A program made the translations under genes and the position numbers. DNA of 64,000 nucleotides from Falsigemmobacter intermedius (GTDB lineage: Bacteria > Pseudomonadota > Alphaproteobacteria > Rhodobacterales > Rhodobacteraceae), in assembly GCF_004054105.1 (NCBI RefSeq), contig NZ_SBLC01000005.1, forward strand, positions 124,001 to 188,000, read 5' to 3'. The notes beneath the pieces were generated by a model. The model had not been told where the DNA came from. It saw only the letters and a program-made list of their open reading frames with translations, and did no database searches. Positions 25,511 through 35,025 of this stretch are shown here, piece after piece. Each line of letters opens with the position of its first letter. The stretch's first letter is position 1.

Positions 25511-27529
25511 TCAGAGGGTGGCGGCGAGGCGGGCGGCCTGATCGATGGCGCGTTTGGCGTCAAGCTCTCCGGCGACATCCGCCCCGCCAATGACATGGGG
25601 GCTGCGGCCCTGCGCGATCAGCCGATCGGCGAGATCGCGCAGAGGCTCCTGTCCGGTGCAGAGGATGACGGTATCGGCGGCGAGCAGTTCCGGTCCCTCA
25701 CGGGAGATCACCTCAAGGCCATCGCGGGTGATGCGGCTGTAGCTCATACCGCCGCGCATTGTGACGCCCTTCATGGCGAGGGCCGTGCGGTGGATCCAGC
25801 CGGTGGTTTTGCCAAGGTGGCGGCCGGGTTTTTCGGCTTTGCGCTGGACGAGGGCGACCTGTCGCGCCGGGGGGCGCGGCTGCGGGCCTTGGGGCGCAAG
25901 GCCGCCCGGAGTTTCAGACGGATCGCCCACGCCCCATTCCTCATTCCAGAGACCGATATTCAGGCTCGGGCTTTCGCCCTGATGGGTGAGATATTCGGCC
26001 ACGTCAAAGCCGATGCCGCCAGCGCCTGCGATGACCACACGTGGGCCCGCAGCCGCGCCCTTCAGCAGATCGACATAGCCCAGAACGCGGGCGCCATCTT
26101 CCGTGGGGATGCCCGGATCGCGGGGGGTGATGCCGGTAGCGATCACGACCTCATCAAAGTCTGTCAGCGCCTCCGGCGTGGCCTCGGTGTTCAGGCGCAG
26201 ATCAACCCCTGACGTGTTTACCATGGTCGAAAACCAGTCGACGAGGCCGTGGAACTCCTCCTTGCCGGGGATTTTGCGGGCAAGGTTCAGCTGTCCGCCG
26301 ATCTCTGTGCCGCGCTCAAAGAGGGTAACCTGATGGCCGCGGGTGGCTGAGGTGATGGCGGCGGTCAGTCCGGCGGGACCTGCGCCCACCACGGCGATGC
26401 GGCGCGGGGTGGGCGCGGGGGAGTAGGTCAGTTCCGTCTCATGGCAGGCGCGCGGGTTCACGAGGCAGGAGGTGAGGCGGCCTGAGAAGGTATGGTCAAG
26501 GCAGGCCTGGTTGCAGCCGATGCAGGGCGCGATTTCCGCCGCCCGACCGCTTTGCGCCTTAGCGACGAAATCCGGATCGGCAAGGAAGGGCCGCGCCATG
26601 GAGATCATATCGGCCTCACCGTCTGCGAGGATCGCTTCGGCCACATCGGGGGTATTGATGCGGTTGGAGGCGATGACCGGGATCGAGACCTCAGGGCGCA
26701 GTCTGGCCGTCAGCCAGGAGAAGGCGCGGCGCGGCACCGAAGTGGCAATGGTCGGCACCCGCGCCTCATGCCAGCCGATGCCGGTGTTGAGCACCGATGC
26801 GCCCGCGACCTCGACGGCTTTGGCCAGTTGCACCACCTCGGGCCAGGTTGAGCCATTGGGGACGAGGTCGATCAGCGAAATGCGGTAGATGACGATGAAA
26901 TCGGGGCCCACGGCCTCACGCACGCGGCGCACCACCTCAACCGGCAGGCGGATGCGGTTTTCATAGGCGCCGCCCCAGTCGTCGGTTCTGCGATTGGTAT
27001 GGCGCGTGATGAACTGGTTGAGGAAATAGCCCTCGGATCCCATGACCTCGACGCCGTCATAGCCCGCGGCCCGGGCGCGGACTGCCGCTGTGACAATGTC
27101 AGAGATCTGCTTTTCGATCCCTGCTTCATCCAGCTCAAGGGGGGTGAAAGGCGAAATCGGGGATTTCACCGCCGAGGCCGAGACGCAGCCTTTGCCATAG
27201 GCATAGCGGCCCGCATGCAGGATCTGCATGGCGATGCGGCCCCCGGCCTCATGCACCCGGTCGGTGACGATGCGGTGGTTTGCGATGTCCTCTTCGGTGA
27301 AGAGCCCCGCCGCGCCCGGAAAGACCCCGCCTTCGCGGTTGGGGGCCATGCCCCCCGTGACCATCAGCCCGACACCGCCACGCGCGCGGGTGGCGTAGAA
27401 CTCGGCCACGCGGTTCCAGTCGCCGGTTTCTTCAAGTCCGGTGTGCATCGATCCCATCAGCACGCGGTTGCGCAAAGGCACGCCGCTGAGGGTGATCGGC
27501 TGAGAGAGCAGGGGGTAATGGCTGGTCAT
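25511..27529 (-). CDS. fadH: NADPH-dependent 2,4-dienoyl-CoA reductase-like flavoprotein
   Basis: This 672-residue protein has exactly the length of E. coli FadH. The N-terminal TIM barrel (about 1-330, old-yellow-enzyme fold) has EVMGSEGYFLNQF with the catalytic Tyr and NTGIGWHEARVPT with the catalytic His. The 4Fe-4S cluster segment CIGCNQACLD...CLVNPRAC follows. Two Rossmann folds then bind FAD and NADPH (VVGAGPAGLTAA, VIAGAGGIGFDVAEY). It reduces dienoyl-CoA during oxidation of unsaturated fatty acids. ATG 27529 has GGAGGA 6 nt upstream; the frame stays open to 27577. No other beta-oxidation gene is adjacent. Confidence 0.92.
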   Translation of the reverse strand: MTSHYPLLSQPITLSGVPLRNRVLMGSMHTGLEETGDWNRVAEFYATRARGGVGLMVTGGMAPNREGGVFPGAAGLFTEEDIANHRIVTDRVHEAGGRIAMQILHAGRYAYGKGCVSASAVKSPISPFTPLELDEAGIEKQISDIVTAAVRARAAGYDGVEVMGSEGYFLNQFITRHTNRRTDDWGGAYENRIRLPVEVVRRVREAVGPDFIVIYRISLIDLVPNGSTWPEVVQLAKAVEVAGASVLNTGIGWHEARVPTIATSVPRRAFSWLTARLRPEVSIPVIASNRINTPDVAEAILADGEADMISMARPFLADPDFVAKAQSGRAAEIAPCIGCNQACLDHTFSGRLTSCLVNPRACHETELTYSPAPTPRRIAVVGAGPAGLTAAITSATRGHQVTLFERGTEIGGQLNLARKIPGKEEFHGLVDWFSTMVNTSGVDLRLNTEATPEALTDFDEVVIATGITPRDPGIPTEDGARVLGYVDLLKGAAAGPRVVIAGAGGIGFDVAEYLTHQGESPSLNIGLWNEEWGVGDPSETPGGLAPQGPQPRPPARQVALVQRKAEKPGRHLGKTTGWIHRTALAMKGVTMRGGMSYSRITRDGLEVISREGPELLAADTVILCTGQEPLRDLADRLIAQGRSPHVIGGADVAGELDAKRAIDQAARLAATL

Positions 27530-27598
27530 GGCGGGTCCTCCGGCGGGCAGGTTGCGCGAGAGGCTGCGGGCTGTCACGGGGAACCTCGCGTCAGCGGC

Positions 27599-28186
27599 TC
27601 AGCCCTCAAGCTCTGCGGAGGGGATAATCGGGAAGAACACCCCGCCCGAGCGGATGCCGAACCAGCGGCTGCCCTCGTGATCGGCATGTTCCCCCAGATC
27701 AATGAGGCGGTAAAAGCTTTTGCGGTCGATCCTTGCCTCAAGCCCGCGGCGCACCATCACATAGGGGGCAGGCTCGCCGCTTTCGGGATCGCGGGTGACG
27801 CGGATCGGGTGGTCGGGACCGGCGGTCACCTCATCCTCAACATGGGTCACAAAGGTCAGCCGCTGATCGGGGCCGGGGTCCTCGATGCGGAAATCCACTG
27901 CGACGAAGGGCGCGTCTTCGACCCGGATGCCGACTTTCTCCACCGGGGTGACGAGGAAATACTTGCCGTCCTCGAGCTTCAGGATGGAGGAAAAAAGCTT
28001 CACCATCGCCGGGCGGCCGATGGGGGTGCCAAGGTAAAACCAGGTGCCGTCGCGTTTGATCTCCATATCGAGATCGCCGCAGAAATCGGGGTTCCACAAA
28101 TGCACCGGCGGCGGGCCTTTGCGGGCGCTGTCGCCTGCGGCCTTCATCAGGCTGTCGGCATTCGGGGTCTGCGGTTTCTCAGTCAT
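27599..28186 (-). CDS. DUF1285 family protein
   Basis: This 195-residue protein matches the DUF1285 family: PPVHLWNPDFCGDLDMEI, DGTWFYLGTPIGRPAMVKLF, KYFLVTPVEKVGI, and the C-terminal SRWFGIRSGGVFFPI. It is cytosolic by sequence, and its function is unknown. ATG 28186 is the second codon of a frame that also has a GTG at 28189. The gene is divergent from the moxR operon across 72 nt, an arrangement that may share a promoter region. It lies upstream of the fadH-like gene on the same strand. Confidence 0.88.
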   Translation of the reverse strand: MTEKPQTPNADSLMKAAGDSARKGPPPVHLWNPDFCGDLDMEIKRDGTWFYLGTPIGRPAMVKLFSSILKLEDGKYFLVTPVEKVGIRVEDAPFVAVDFRIEDPGPDQRLTFVTHVEDEVTAGPDHPIRVTRDPESGEPAPYVMVRRGLEARIDRKSFYRLIDLGEHADHEGSRWFGIRSGGVFFPIIPSAELEG

Positions 28187-28258
28187 CACCAGTTTGCCAT
28201 TTGTAACGGGGCGCTAAGTTTGATTGACTGACATATAGGGACCCCAGCGGAGAATGTC

Positions 28259-29260
28259 ATGTCGGCAGAGCTTTCGGAACAGATTGAAGTGCTTGGTCAG
28301 AAGCTGGCTCAGGCGCGCGCGGCGGTGGCAACGCGTTTTCTCGGTCAGGATCAGGTGGTCGATCTGGTCTTTGCGGCGCTTCTCTGCGGTGGTCATGCGC
28401 TGCTGGTGGGTCTGCCAGGTCTGGGCAAAACCCGGCTTGTGGACAGTCTCGCCACGGTCATGGGGCTGCAGGGCAGCCGGGTGCAGTTCACGCCCGATCT
28501 GATGCCCGCAGATATCCTCGGCTCTGAGGTGCTGGAGGCTGATGCCGAGGGGCGGCGCAGTTTCCGCTTCATTCCCGGCCCGGTGTTCTGCCAGCTTTTG
28601 CTGGCCGATGAGATCAACCGCGCCTCTCCGCGCACACAGTCCGCGCTGTTGCAGGCCATGCAGGAGCATGAGGTGACGGTGGCCGGAGTGCATCATGCGC
28701 TGGGCAGCCCCTTCCACGTCCTGGCCACGCAAAACCCGCTGGAGCAGGAGGGGACCTATCCTTTGCCCGAGGCGCAGCTCGACCGCTTTCTTGTGCAGAT
28801 CGATGTGCCCTATCCCGACCGCGCGACGGAGCGGGCGGTGCTGCTGGCCACCACCGGGGTTGAGGAAGCGCCCCTGGCGCAGGTCTTTGACAGCGCGGGT
28901 CTTCTGGCCGCGCAGGTGCTGCTGCGGCGGATGCCGGTGGGCGAAGCGGTGGTCGATCAGATCCTTTCGCTGGTGCGCGGCTGCCGCCCGGGCGAAGCCG
29001 ATGCTCTGCCGGAGGTGAGCGCGTCGCTGGCCTGGGGGCCGGGGCCGCGGGCGGCTCAGGCGCTGATGCTGCTGGTGCGGGCGCGGGCGCTGATGCAGGG
29101 CCGGTTTGCCCCTTCGGTTGAGGATGTGGCCGCCATGGCGCGGCCTGCGCTGATCCACCGGGTGGCGCTGAACTTCGCCGCCCGTCAGCGCGGCGAAGAT
29201 GCGGCTGCGCTGATCGACCGGGCCGTGGCGCGTCTGCTGCCTGAGGCCGCTGCCGCATGA
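28259..29260 (+). CDS. MoxR-family AAA+ ATPase
   Basis: This 333-residue cytosolic ATPase has Walker A GLPGLGKTRLVDS (near 47), Walker B LLADEINRASPRTQSALLQ, and the MoxR sensor and pore segments LATQNPLEQEGTYPLPEAQ and LDRFL. MoxR proteins act as chaperone-like factors with VWA-domain partners; the following genes supply those partners. GGAG lies 7 nt before ATG 28259. The stop overlaps the DUF58 gene (ATGA). Confidence 0.95.
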   Translation: MSAELSEQIEVLGQKLAQARAAVATRFLGQDQVVDLVFAALLCGGHALLVGLPGLGKTRLVDSLATVMGLQGSRVQFTPDLMPADILGSEVLEADAEGRRSFRFIPGPVFCQLLLADEINRASPRTQSALLQAMQEHEVTVAGVHHALGSPFHVLATQNPLEQEGTYPLPEAQLDRFLVQIDVPYPDRATERAVLLATTGVEEAPLAQVFDSAGLLAAQVLLRRMPVGEAVVDQILSLVRGCRPGEADALPEVSASLAWGPGPRAAQALMLLVRARALMQGRFAPSVEDVAAMARPALIHRVALNFAARQRGEDAAALIDRAVARLLPEAAAA

Positions 29261-30138
29261 GTGAGCGCAAGGCGCTGCGCCCTGCGGCGGAAGGGCTTGC
29301 CACGACGCTGCCGCCCCTGATGGCTGCGGCTGAGCGGCTGGCGGCCTCGGTCCTGACTGGTGGGCATGGCCGGTCGCGGGCCGGGCGCGGGGAAGAGTTC
29401 TGGCAGTTTCGCCCTGCCACGGCGGGCGATGCCATGCGCCGGATCGACTGGCGCCGCTCTGCCCGTTCGGACCAGAGCTTTGTGCGCGAGACGGAATGGC
29501 AGTCGGCGCAGTCGGTGATGATCTGGGTCGACCCCTCGCAGGCCATGGGCTTTGCCGGGGCCTTAGCGCAGCATCCCCCGAAATCTTATGTCGCGCGGGT
29601 GCTGGCACTGGCGCTGTCGATCCTGCTGCTGCGCGGGGATGAGCGGGTGGGGCTTCTGGAGCCTGAGCTGCCGCCCGGCGCGGGACCGGTCCAGCGCGCG
29701 CGTCTTTTTGCAGCCCTTGAGGGGCTGAGCAGTGAGGCCGATTACGGCACACCCCCGGCAGGGCCGCTGCCCGCCCGGGGGCGGGTGGTGCTGATCTCGG
29801 ATTTCTTCGCCGATCCGGCGCCGCTTCAGGCATTTCTGGAACGCGCGGCCGGGCAGGGGGTGCGCGGCGCTCTGGTTCAGCTTCTTGATCCGGTTGAGCA
29901 GGCTTTCCCCTTCGCCGGGCGGACCCGCTTTGAATCGATGAGCGGGGCTTTGCGCCATGAGACGCTTCAGGCCAATGATCTGCGCGGGGTCTATCTTGCG
30001 CGGCTTGAAGAGCGGCAGGCGCTGCTGGGGTCGCTGGCGGGCTCGGCGGGCTGGCAGTTTCATGCCCATTCGACCGGCGCGCCTGCGGCGGCTGCTTTGC
30101 TGTGGCTTTACCGCGCGCTGGAACAGGGGGCGGGCTGA
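29257..30138 (+). CDS. DUF58 family protein (VWA-like)
   Basis: This 293-residue protein has the DUF58 core: GRGEEFWQFRPATAGDAM, RRIDWRRSAR, RETEWQ. The following VWA-like segment, MIWVDPSQAMGF, is a MIDAS-like motif in which the last Ser of DxSxS is Ala, so metal binding is doubtful. No clear membrane helix; probably cytosolic and a partner of the MoxR ATPase. Its ATG overlaps moxR, and the next gene starts 9 nt after its stop. Confidence 0.92.
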   Translation: MSERKALRPAAEGLATTLPPLMAAAERLAASVLTGGHGRSRAGRGEEFWQFRPATAGDAMRRIDWRRSARSDQSFVRETEWQSAQSVMIWVDPSQAMGFAGALAQHPPKSYVARVLALALSILLLRGDERVGLLEPELPPGAGPVQRARLFAALEGLSSEADYGTPPAGPLPARGRVVLISDFFADPAPLQAFLERAAGQGVRGALVQLLDPVEQAFPFAGRTRFESMSGALRHETLQANDLRGVYLARLEERQALLGSLAGSAGWQFHAHSTGAPAAAALLWLYRALEQGAG

Positions 30139-30147
30139 GGGATGTGG

Positions 30148-32898
30148 ATGCCGGTGAACCTTGCCTTCACGACCCCGCTGCTGCTTTGGGGGCTGCTGCT
30201 GCTGCCTCTGCTGTGGTGGCTGCTGCGTGCTCTGCCGCCTGCGCCGCAGCGGCTGCGCTTTCCGGGGATTGTGCTTCTTGAAGGCTTGCGCGACCGCAGA
30301 CCTGAGGCAGAGCGCACGCCCTGGCCGCTGATGCTGCTGCGCATGCTGGCGCTGGCAGCGCTGATTATCGGGCTGGCGGGGCCGGTTCTGAACCCCGAAC
30401 CGGCTGAGACCGCTGAGGGACCTTTGGTGGTGCTGATCGACGGCACCTATGCCGATGCGCGGGACTGGCCGCAGCGCCTGGCGCGGGCCGAAGCCGCGCT
30501 GGCGGCGGCGGGGCGTCAGGGGCGTCCGGCGGCCCTGGTGTCGCTGAGCGATCTGCCGCCCGGCGATCTGGTTTTCCAGACAGCCGATGCCCAGATTGCC
30601 CGCCTGGGCGGTCTTTCCCCTGCGCCCTGGGACTGGGGGGCGGAGGTCGCGGCGCTTGGCGGGAAGGTGCCTGAGGGGGCCTCTGTTCTCTGGCTCTCGG
30701 ACGGGATTGACCGGCCGGGTCGCGCAGATCTCGCAGCGGCCCTGCGTGCGCGGGCGGATCTGCGGGTCTGGCAAAGCCCGCGCCCTCTGATCGCGCTGTC
30801 GTCGCCGGTGATTGCCGAGGGCATGGTCCGGCTGGATCTGCGGCTTGCCGAGGCCGCGCCGGGGCTCTCTGTCACGGTGCTGGCCATCGGGCCGGATCCC
30901 TCAGGCACCCCGCGGGAACTGGCCCGTGAGACCGTTACCTTAGGCGAAGGGCGCTCAACCCCGGTCAGCTTCGCCCTGCCTGCCGAACTGCGCAACCGCA
31001 TCACCCGTTTTGAGATCGAGGGGCAGCGCGGTGCCGCCTCCGTGGCGCTGGCCGACGACAGCCTGCGCCGGCGCAAAGTGGCGCTGGTCGCCGGGCGTGA
31101 GGACCGCGGGGGGCTGCAGCTGCTCTCGCACCTGCATTACCTGCGCGAGGCGCTGGCTCCTGCGGCGGATCTGAGCGAGGGGGATCTGAGTGATCTGCTG
31201 CGCGCCGGGCCGGATGTGGTGATCCTGCCGGATGTGGCCGTGGTGACCCCGGACGAAGAGACCGCTCTCCTCAGTTTTGTCGAGAAAGGCGGTCTTCTGC
31301 TGCGCTTTGCCGGGCCGAAACTGGCGGCGGCCTCCTTTGAGGCCGGCGACCCGCTCATGCCGGTGCGCCTGCGGGCGGGGGGCCGGACGGTGGGCGGTGC
31401 GATGAGCTGGGGCGCGCCGCGCGCGCTTGCGCCTTTCCCGGAAGCGAGTCCCTTTTACGGTCTGACCATCCCCGAGGAGGTGACCGTTCAGGCGCAGGTT
31501 CTGGCGGAACCTGACCCGGATCTGTCGCGGGCGGCCATTGCCATGCTGGCAGATGGCACCCCCCTTGTGACCCGCGCCATGCGGGGGGCGGGGCAGGTGG
31601 TGCTTTTTCACGTCACCGCCAATTCCGACTGGTCGGGGCTGCCGCTCTCGGGCCTCTTTGTTCAGATGCTTGAGCGGCTGACGATCCTGTCGGCCACGCC
31701 CGGCACCGCAGCCAGCGGGATTGAGGCCCGCTCTTTTGAGGTGCGCCGCGCCATGGACGGCTTCGGACGGCTGAGCGAGGGGACGGCCTTTGCCGCCGTG
31801 GCCGGTGCAGATCTGGTCGCCGCGCGGGCGCAGGGGGCGACCGGGCCGGGACTGCCACCGGGGATCTATACCGCCCCCGGCAGCCAGCTTGCGCTGAATA
31901 TCACCGGGGCCGATCGCGGGTTCACCCCCGCAAGCTGGCCTGCCGGGCAGAGCATCGAGGGGGAGGTGACCACGCTCCCGCCACAGCCGCTGAAAGGCTG
32001 GCTCCTGCTGGCGGCACTGGCGGCGCTGATGCTGGATATCCCCGCGAGCCTCTGGCTTTCGGGGCGGTTGCGCCGCTTCGCGGGGGTGGCGCTTCTCGCC
32101 CTCGCGCTCCCCTTCATGCCGCAGGATCCGGCCGCCGCCGACGACCGCCGCGCGGTGGCCGCGACCTCTGAGGTGGTTCTGGGCTATATCCGCACCGGAG
32201 ATCCCGATCTTGACGCCCGCTCAGAGGCGGGTCTGCGGGGGCTGGGGCAGGTGCTTTATAACCGCACCACGATTGAGCCCGGGGCACCGGTCGGCGTCGA
32301 TCCTGAGACGGATGAACTGGCCTTTTTCCCCTTCCTCTACTGGCCGGTGCTGGCCGATGCGCCCATGCCTTCTCCTGCGGCTTACCGGAGGCTGAACCAG
32401 TATCTTCAGACCGGGGGCATGATCCTTTTTGACACCCGCGACGGTGATGTCGCCGATTTCGGCTCTGCCACGCCTGAGGGTCGCACCCTGCAGATGATCG
32501 CGCGGCCTTTGCAGATCCCGCCGCTGGAGCCGATTGCCGAAGATCATGTGCTGACGCGGACTTTCTATCTGCTGCAGGACTTCCCCGGCCGTCACGCAGG
32601 CCGCCCCGTCTGGGTTGAGGCCGCGCCCGCCGATGCCGAACGCGCCGAGGGCATGCCCTTTCGCAATCTCAATGACGGGGTGACGCCGGTGGTGATCGGC
32701 GGTAATGACTGGGCCTCAGCCTGGGCGACCGACGCTCGCGACGTGCCGCTTTATCCCGTGGGCCGCGGCTTTGCCGGAGAGCGGCAGCGCGAGATGGCCT
32801 GGCGCTTTGGCGTCAATCTCATCATGCATGTGCTGACCGGGAATTATAAATCCGACCAGGTCCATGTGCCTGCACTTCTCGAAAGGCTGGGCCAATGA
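30148..32898 (+). CDS. BatA-like N-terminal / DUF4159 membrane protein
   Basis: This 916-residue inner-membrane protein starts with two BatA-type helices (FTTPLLLWGLLLLPLLWWLL, then LLRMLALAALIIGLAGPVL near 70-88). A VWA-like domain follows, with the degenerate motif VVLIDGTYADA. A middle region (about 235-600) resembles an amidotransferase-like fold. Two further helices (about 615-660) precede a C-terminal DUF4159 domain (about 675-916: VVLGYIRTGDPDLD, LAFFPFLYWPV, GGMILFDTRDG, GVNLIMHVLTGNYK). Function unknown; part of the MoxR complex by context. ATG 30148 has GAGGG at 7 nt; 30142 is an alternative. It overlaps the next gene by ATGA. Confidence 0.87.
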   Translation: MPVNLAFTTPLLLWGLLLLPLLWWLLRALPPAPQRLRFPGIVLLEGLRDRRPEAERTPWPLMLLRMLALAALIIGLAGPVLNPEPAETAEGPLVVLIDGTYADARDWPQRLARAEAALAAAGRQGRPAALVSLSDLPPGDLVFQTADAQIARLGGLSPAPWDWGAEVAALGGKVPEGASVLWLSDGIDRPGRADLAAALRARADLRVWQSPRPLIALSSPVIAEGMVRLDLRLAEAAPGLSVTVLAIGPDPSGTPRELARETVTLGEGRSTPVSFALPAELRNRITRFEIEGQRGAASVALADDSLRRRKVALVAGREDRGGLQLLSHLHYLREALAPAADLSEGDLSDLLRAGPDVVILPDVAVVTPDEETALLSFVEKGGLLLRFAGPKLAAASFEAGDPLMPVRLRAGGRTVGGAMSWGAPRALAPFPEASPFYGLTIPEEVTVQAQVLAEPDPDLSRAAIAMLADGTPLVTRAMRGAGQVVLFHVTANSDWSGLPLSGLFVQMLERLTILSATPGTAASGIEARSFEVRRAMDGFGRLSEGTAFAAVAGADLVAARAQGATGPGLPPGIYTAPGSQLALNITGADRGFTPASWPAGQSIEGEVTTLPPQPLKGWLLLAALAALMLDIPASLWLSGRLRRFAGVALLALALPFMPQDPAAADDRRAVAATSEVVLGYIRTGDPDLDARSEAGLRGLGQVLYNRTTIEPGAPVGVDPETDELAFFPFLYWPVLADAPMPSPAAYRRLNQYLQTGGMILFDTRDGDVADFGSATPEGRTLQMIARPLQIPPLEPIAEDHVLTRTFYLLQDFPGRHAGRPVWVEAAPADAERAEGMPFRNLNDGVTPVVIGGNDWASAWATDARDVPLYPVGRGFAGERQREMAWRFGVNLIMHVLTGNYKSDQVHVPALLERLGQ

Positions 32899-34973
32899 TC
32901 CGGGCGCTGATCTGGGACCCGCTTCTGCCGCTCTGGCTGCTGGCCGTTCTGGGGGGGCTGGCGCTGGCGCTGACGGGGCTGGCGGTCTGGCACCGCATGG
33001 CGGGCGCGGTCTGGCGCGGGCTTGCCTTTCTGGCACTGATGCTGGCGCTGGCCAATCCGTCGCTGCGTGAAGAGGACCGGCTGGCGCTGTCGGACATCGC
33101 GCTGATTCTGGTGGATGACAGCGCCAGTCAGCAGATCGCGGAACGCCCGGGTCAGACCACGGCCGCGCTTGAGGCGCTACAAAGCCGCCTCCGGGCGCTT
33201 CCGGGGCTTGAGGTGGAGATGCGCCGCATCACCGATCTGCCCGATGTCGCGGATGGCGCAGAGGGCGGGACTTACGCCATGGCGCATCTCGCTGAGGCCA
33301 TGGCCGATATTCCCCGCGACAGGCTGGCTGCGGTTTTCGTGATCTCGGACGGGCAGGTGCATGATGTGGCCCAGGCCCCGGATCTGCCCGCTCCGCTGCA
33401 TCTGCTGCTGACCGGAGAGCCACAGGACTGGGATCGCCGCCTTGTGATTAAAACCGCGCCGCCCTTCGCCGTGATGGGAGAGCCGGTGAAGATCGTGCTG
33501 CGGATTGAGGATCAGGGCGCGGTTCCTGCGGGCCTGTCGCCCGAGGCCCCGTTGACGGTCCGCCTTGGGGCAGAGCCGCCCATGGTGATGCAGCTGCCGG
33601 TGGGTGAGGATGTGGAGCTTGCGCTGACACTGCCCCATGCCGGGATCAATGTGCTGCAGCTCTCGCTGGCCATGGCTGACGGGGAACTGACCGATCGCAA
33701 CAATGCCGCCGTTCTGCGCATCAACGGCGTGCGCGACCGGCTGCGGGTCCTGCTGGTATCGGGTGAGCCCCACGCCGGAGAGCGGGTCTGGCGCAACCTG
33801 TTGAAATCCGACGCCTCGGTCGATCTGGTGCATTTCACCATTCTGCGTCCGCCGGAAAAGCAGGACGGGGTGCCGGTTTCCGAGCTTTCGCTGATCGCCT
33901 TTCCGGTGCGGGAGCTTTTCGTCGATAAGATCCGCGAATTCGATCTGATCATCTTTGACCGCTATCGCCGGCGGGGCATCATGCCGATGTCCTACCTTGA
34001 AAACGTGCGCGATTATGTGCGCGAGGGCGGGGCGGTGCTTATCTCAGCCGGGCCGGAATTCGGGACGGCAGACAGCCTCTGGCGCTCGCCTCTCGCAGAG
34101 GTTCTGCCCGTCGAGCCGAGCAGCCGGGTGTTAAGCGATGGCTTCCGCCCGGCGCTGACCGATCTGGGGCGTCGCCATCCGGTGACCATGGGCCTCGATG
34201 AGGGCTATCAGCCTGAGGGCTGGGGCCGCTGGTTCCGCCAGATTGACCTGCGCGCCACTGGGGGGCAGGTGGTGATGGAGGGTCTGGAGGGCCGCCCGCT
34301 TCTGGTGCTTGACCGTGTGGGCGAGGGCCGGGTCGGGATGCTGGCGTCCGATCAGATCTGGCTCTGGGGGCGCGGATTTGAGGGCGGTGGTCCGCAACTT
34401 GAACTGCTGCGCCGCCTGGCCCATTGGACCATGAAAGAGCCCGAGCTTGAGGAAGAGACCCTGACCGCAACCTCGCGCGGCCTTTCGGTCACGATTGAGC
34501 GCCATACCCTGGGCGCGCCACCGGGCATGGTTGAAATCACAAAGCCCGATGGCAGCACCGAAAGCCTGACCCTGAGCGAAGTCTCTCCGGGCCTCTGGCG
34601 CGGTCTCTGGGAGGCACCGGAGATCGGCCTGTACCAGATGCGCGAGGGGGATCACCGCGGGGTCTTTGCGCTGGGCCATGCCGCCCCGAGGGAGTTCGTC
34701 GGGACCATTGCCTCTGAGGCTCCGCTGCAGCCCGTGCTGAAAGCCTCGGGAGGCGGTGTGCAGCGCCTGAGCGGGGGGCATCCCGAGATCCGCCGCATCA
34801 GCGAAGGGCGCGCCGCCTTTGGACGCGGCTGGCTGGGGGTGCCGGAGCGCGGGGCCTTTGCGGTGCAGGATCTGCGCATCCGCCCGGCGCTGCCGCCCCT
34901 TGCCTGGGCCGCGCTGATCGCGGCGCTGATCCTGCTGGCCTGGATGCGTGAGGGGCGCCTGGGGCGCCGGTAA
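32895..34973 (+). CDS. VWA/glutamine-amidotransferase-like membrane protein of the MoxR cluster
   Basis: This 692-residue protein has two N-terminal helices (about 10-32 and 38-56), a large extracytoplasmic or cytoplasmic body and one C-terminal helix (about 667-685). Residues about 66-180 form a VWA domain with an intact MIDAS, VDDSASQ. Residues about 285-520 resemble class I amidotransferase/DJ-1-type folds seen in this cluster (VLLVSGEPHAGE, FDLIIFDRYRRRGIMP, GGAVLISAGPEFG), but no catalytic Cys is apparent there. It is the last gene of the operon. The biochemical role is unknown; the conserved neighbourhood is its best clue. Confidence 0.85.
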   Translation: MIRALIWDPLLPLWLLAVLGGLALALTGLAVWHRMAGAVWRGLAFLALMLALANPSLREEDRLALSDIALILVDDSASQQIAERPGQTTAALEALQSRLRALPGLEVEMRRITDLPDVADGAEGGTYAMAHLAEAMADIPRDRLAAVFVISDGQVHDVAQAPDLPAPLHLLLTGEPQDWDRRLVIKTAPPFAVMGEPVKIVLRIEDQGAVPAGLSPEAPLTVRLGAEPPMVMQLPVGEDVELALTLPHAGINVLQLSLAMADGELTDRNNAAVLRINGVRDRLRVLLVSGEPHAGERVWRNLLKSDASVDLVHFTILRPPEKQDGVPVSELSLIAFPVRELFVDKIREFDLIIFDRYRRRGIMPMSYLENVRDYVREGGAVLISAGPEFGTADSLWRSPLAEVLPVEPSSRVLSDGFRPALTDLGRRHPVTMGLDEGYQPEGWGRWFRQIDLRATGGQVVMEGLEGRPLLVLDRVGEGRVGMLASDQIWLWGRGFEGGGPQLELLRRLAHWTMKEPELEEETLTATSRGLSVTIERHTLGAPPGMVEITKPDGSTESLTLSEVSPGLWRGLWEAPEIGLYQMREGDHRGVFALGHAAPREFVGTIASEAPLQPVLKASGGGVQRLSGGHPEIRRISEGRAAFGRGWLGVPERGAFAVQDLRIRPALPPLAWAALIAALILLAWMREGRLGRR

Positions 34974-34996
34974 GGGGAAGCCCGTTGCGAGGGGCA

Positions 34997-35018
34997 GCAG
35001 GGCCGGGACCGGCCCTGC
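34997..35018. terminator. Hairpin between the MoxR operon and the convergent M23 gene
   Basis: GCAGGGCCGG-GA-CCGGCCCTGC is a perfect 10-bp inverted repeat between convergent genes. There is no U-tract on either side, so Rho-independent action is uncertain. Confidence 0.5.
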
Positions 35019-35025
35019 ATCGTGC

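Noticed and set aside
28214-29833. A 539-codon minus-strand frame opposite moxR and DUF58
   Set aside because: It has Pro/Arg/Gln-rich shadow composition, and both plus-strand genes have clear motifs and a stop-start overlap.
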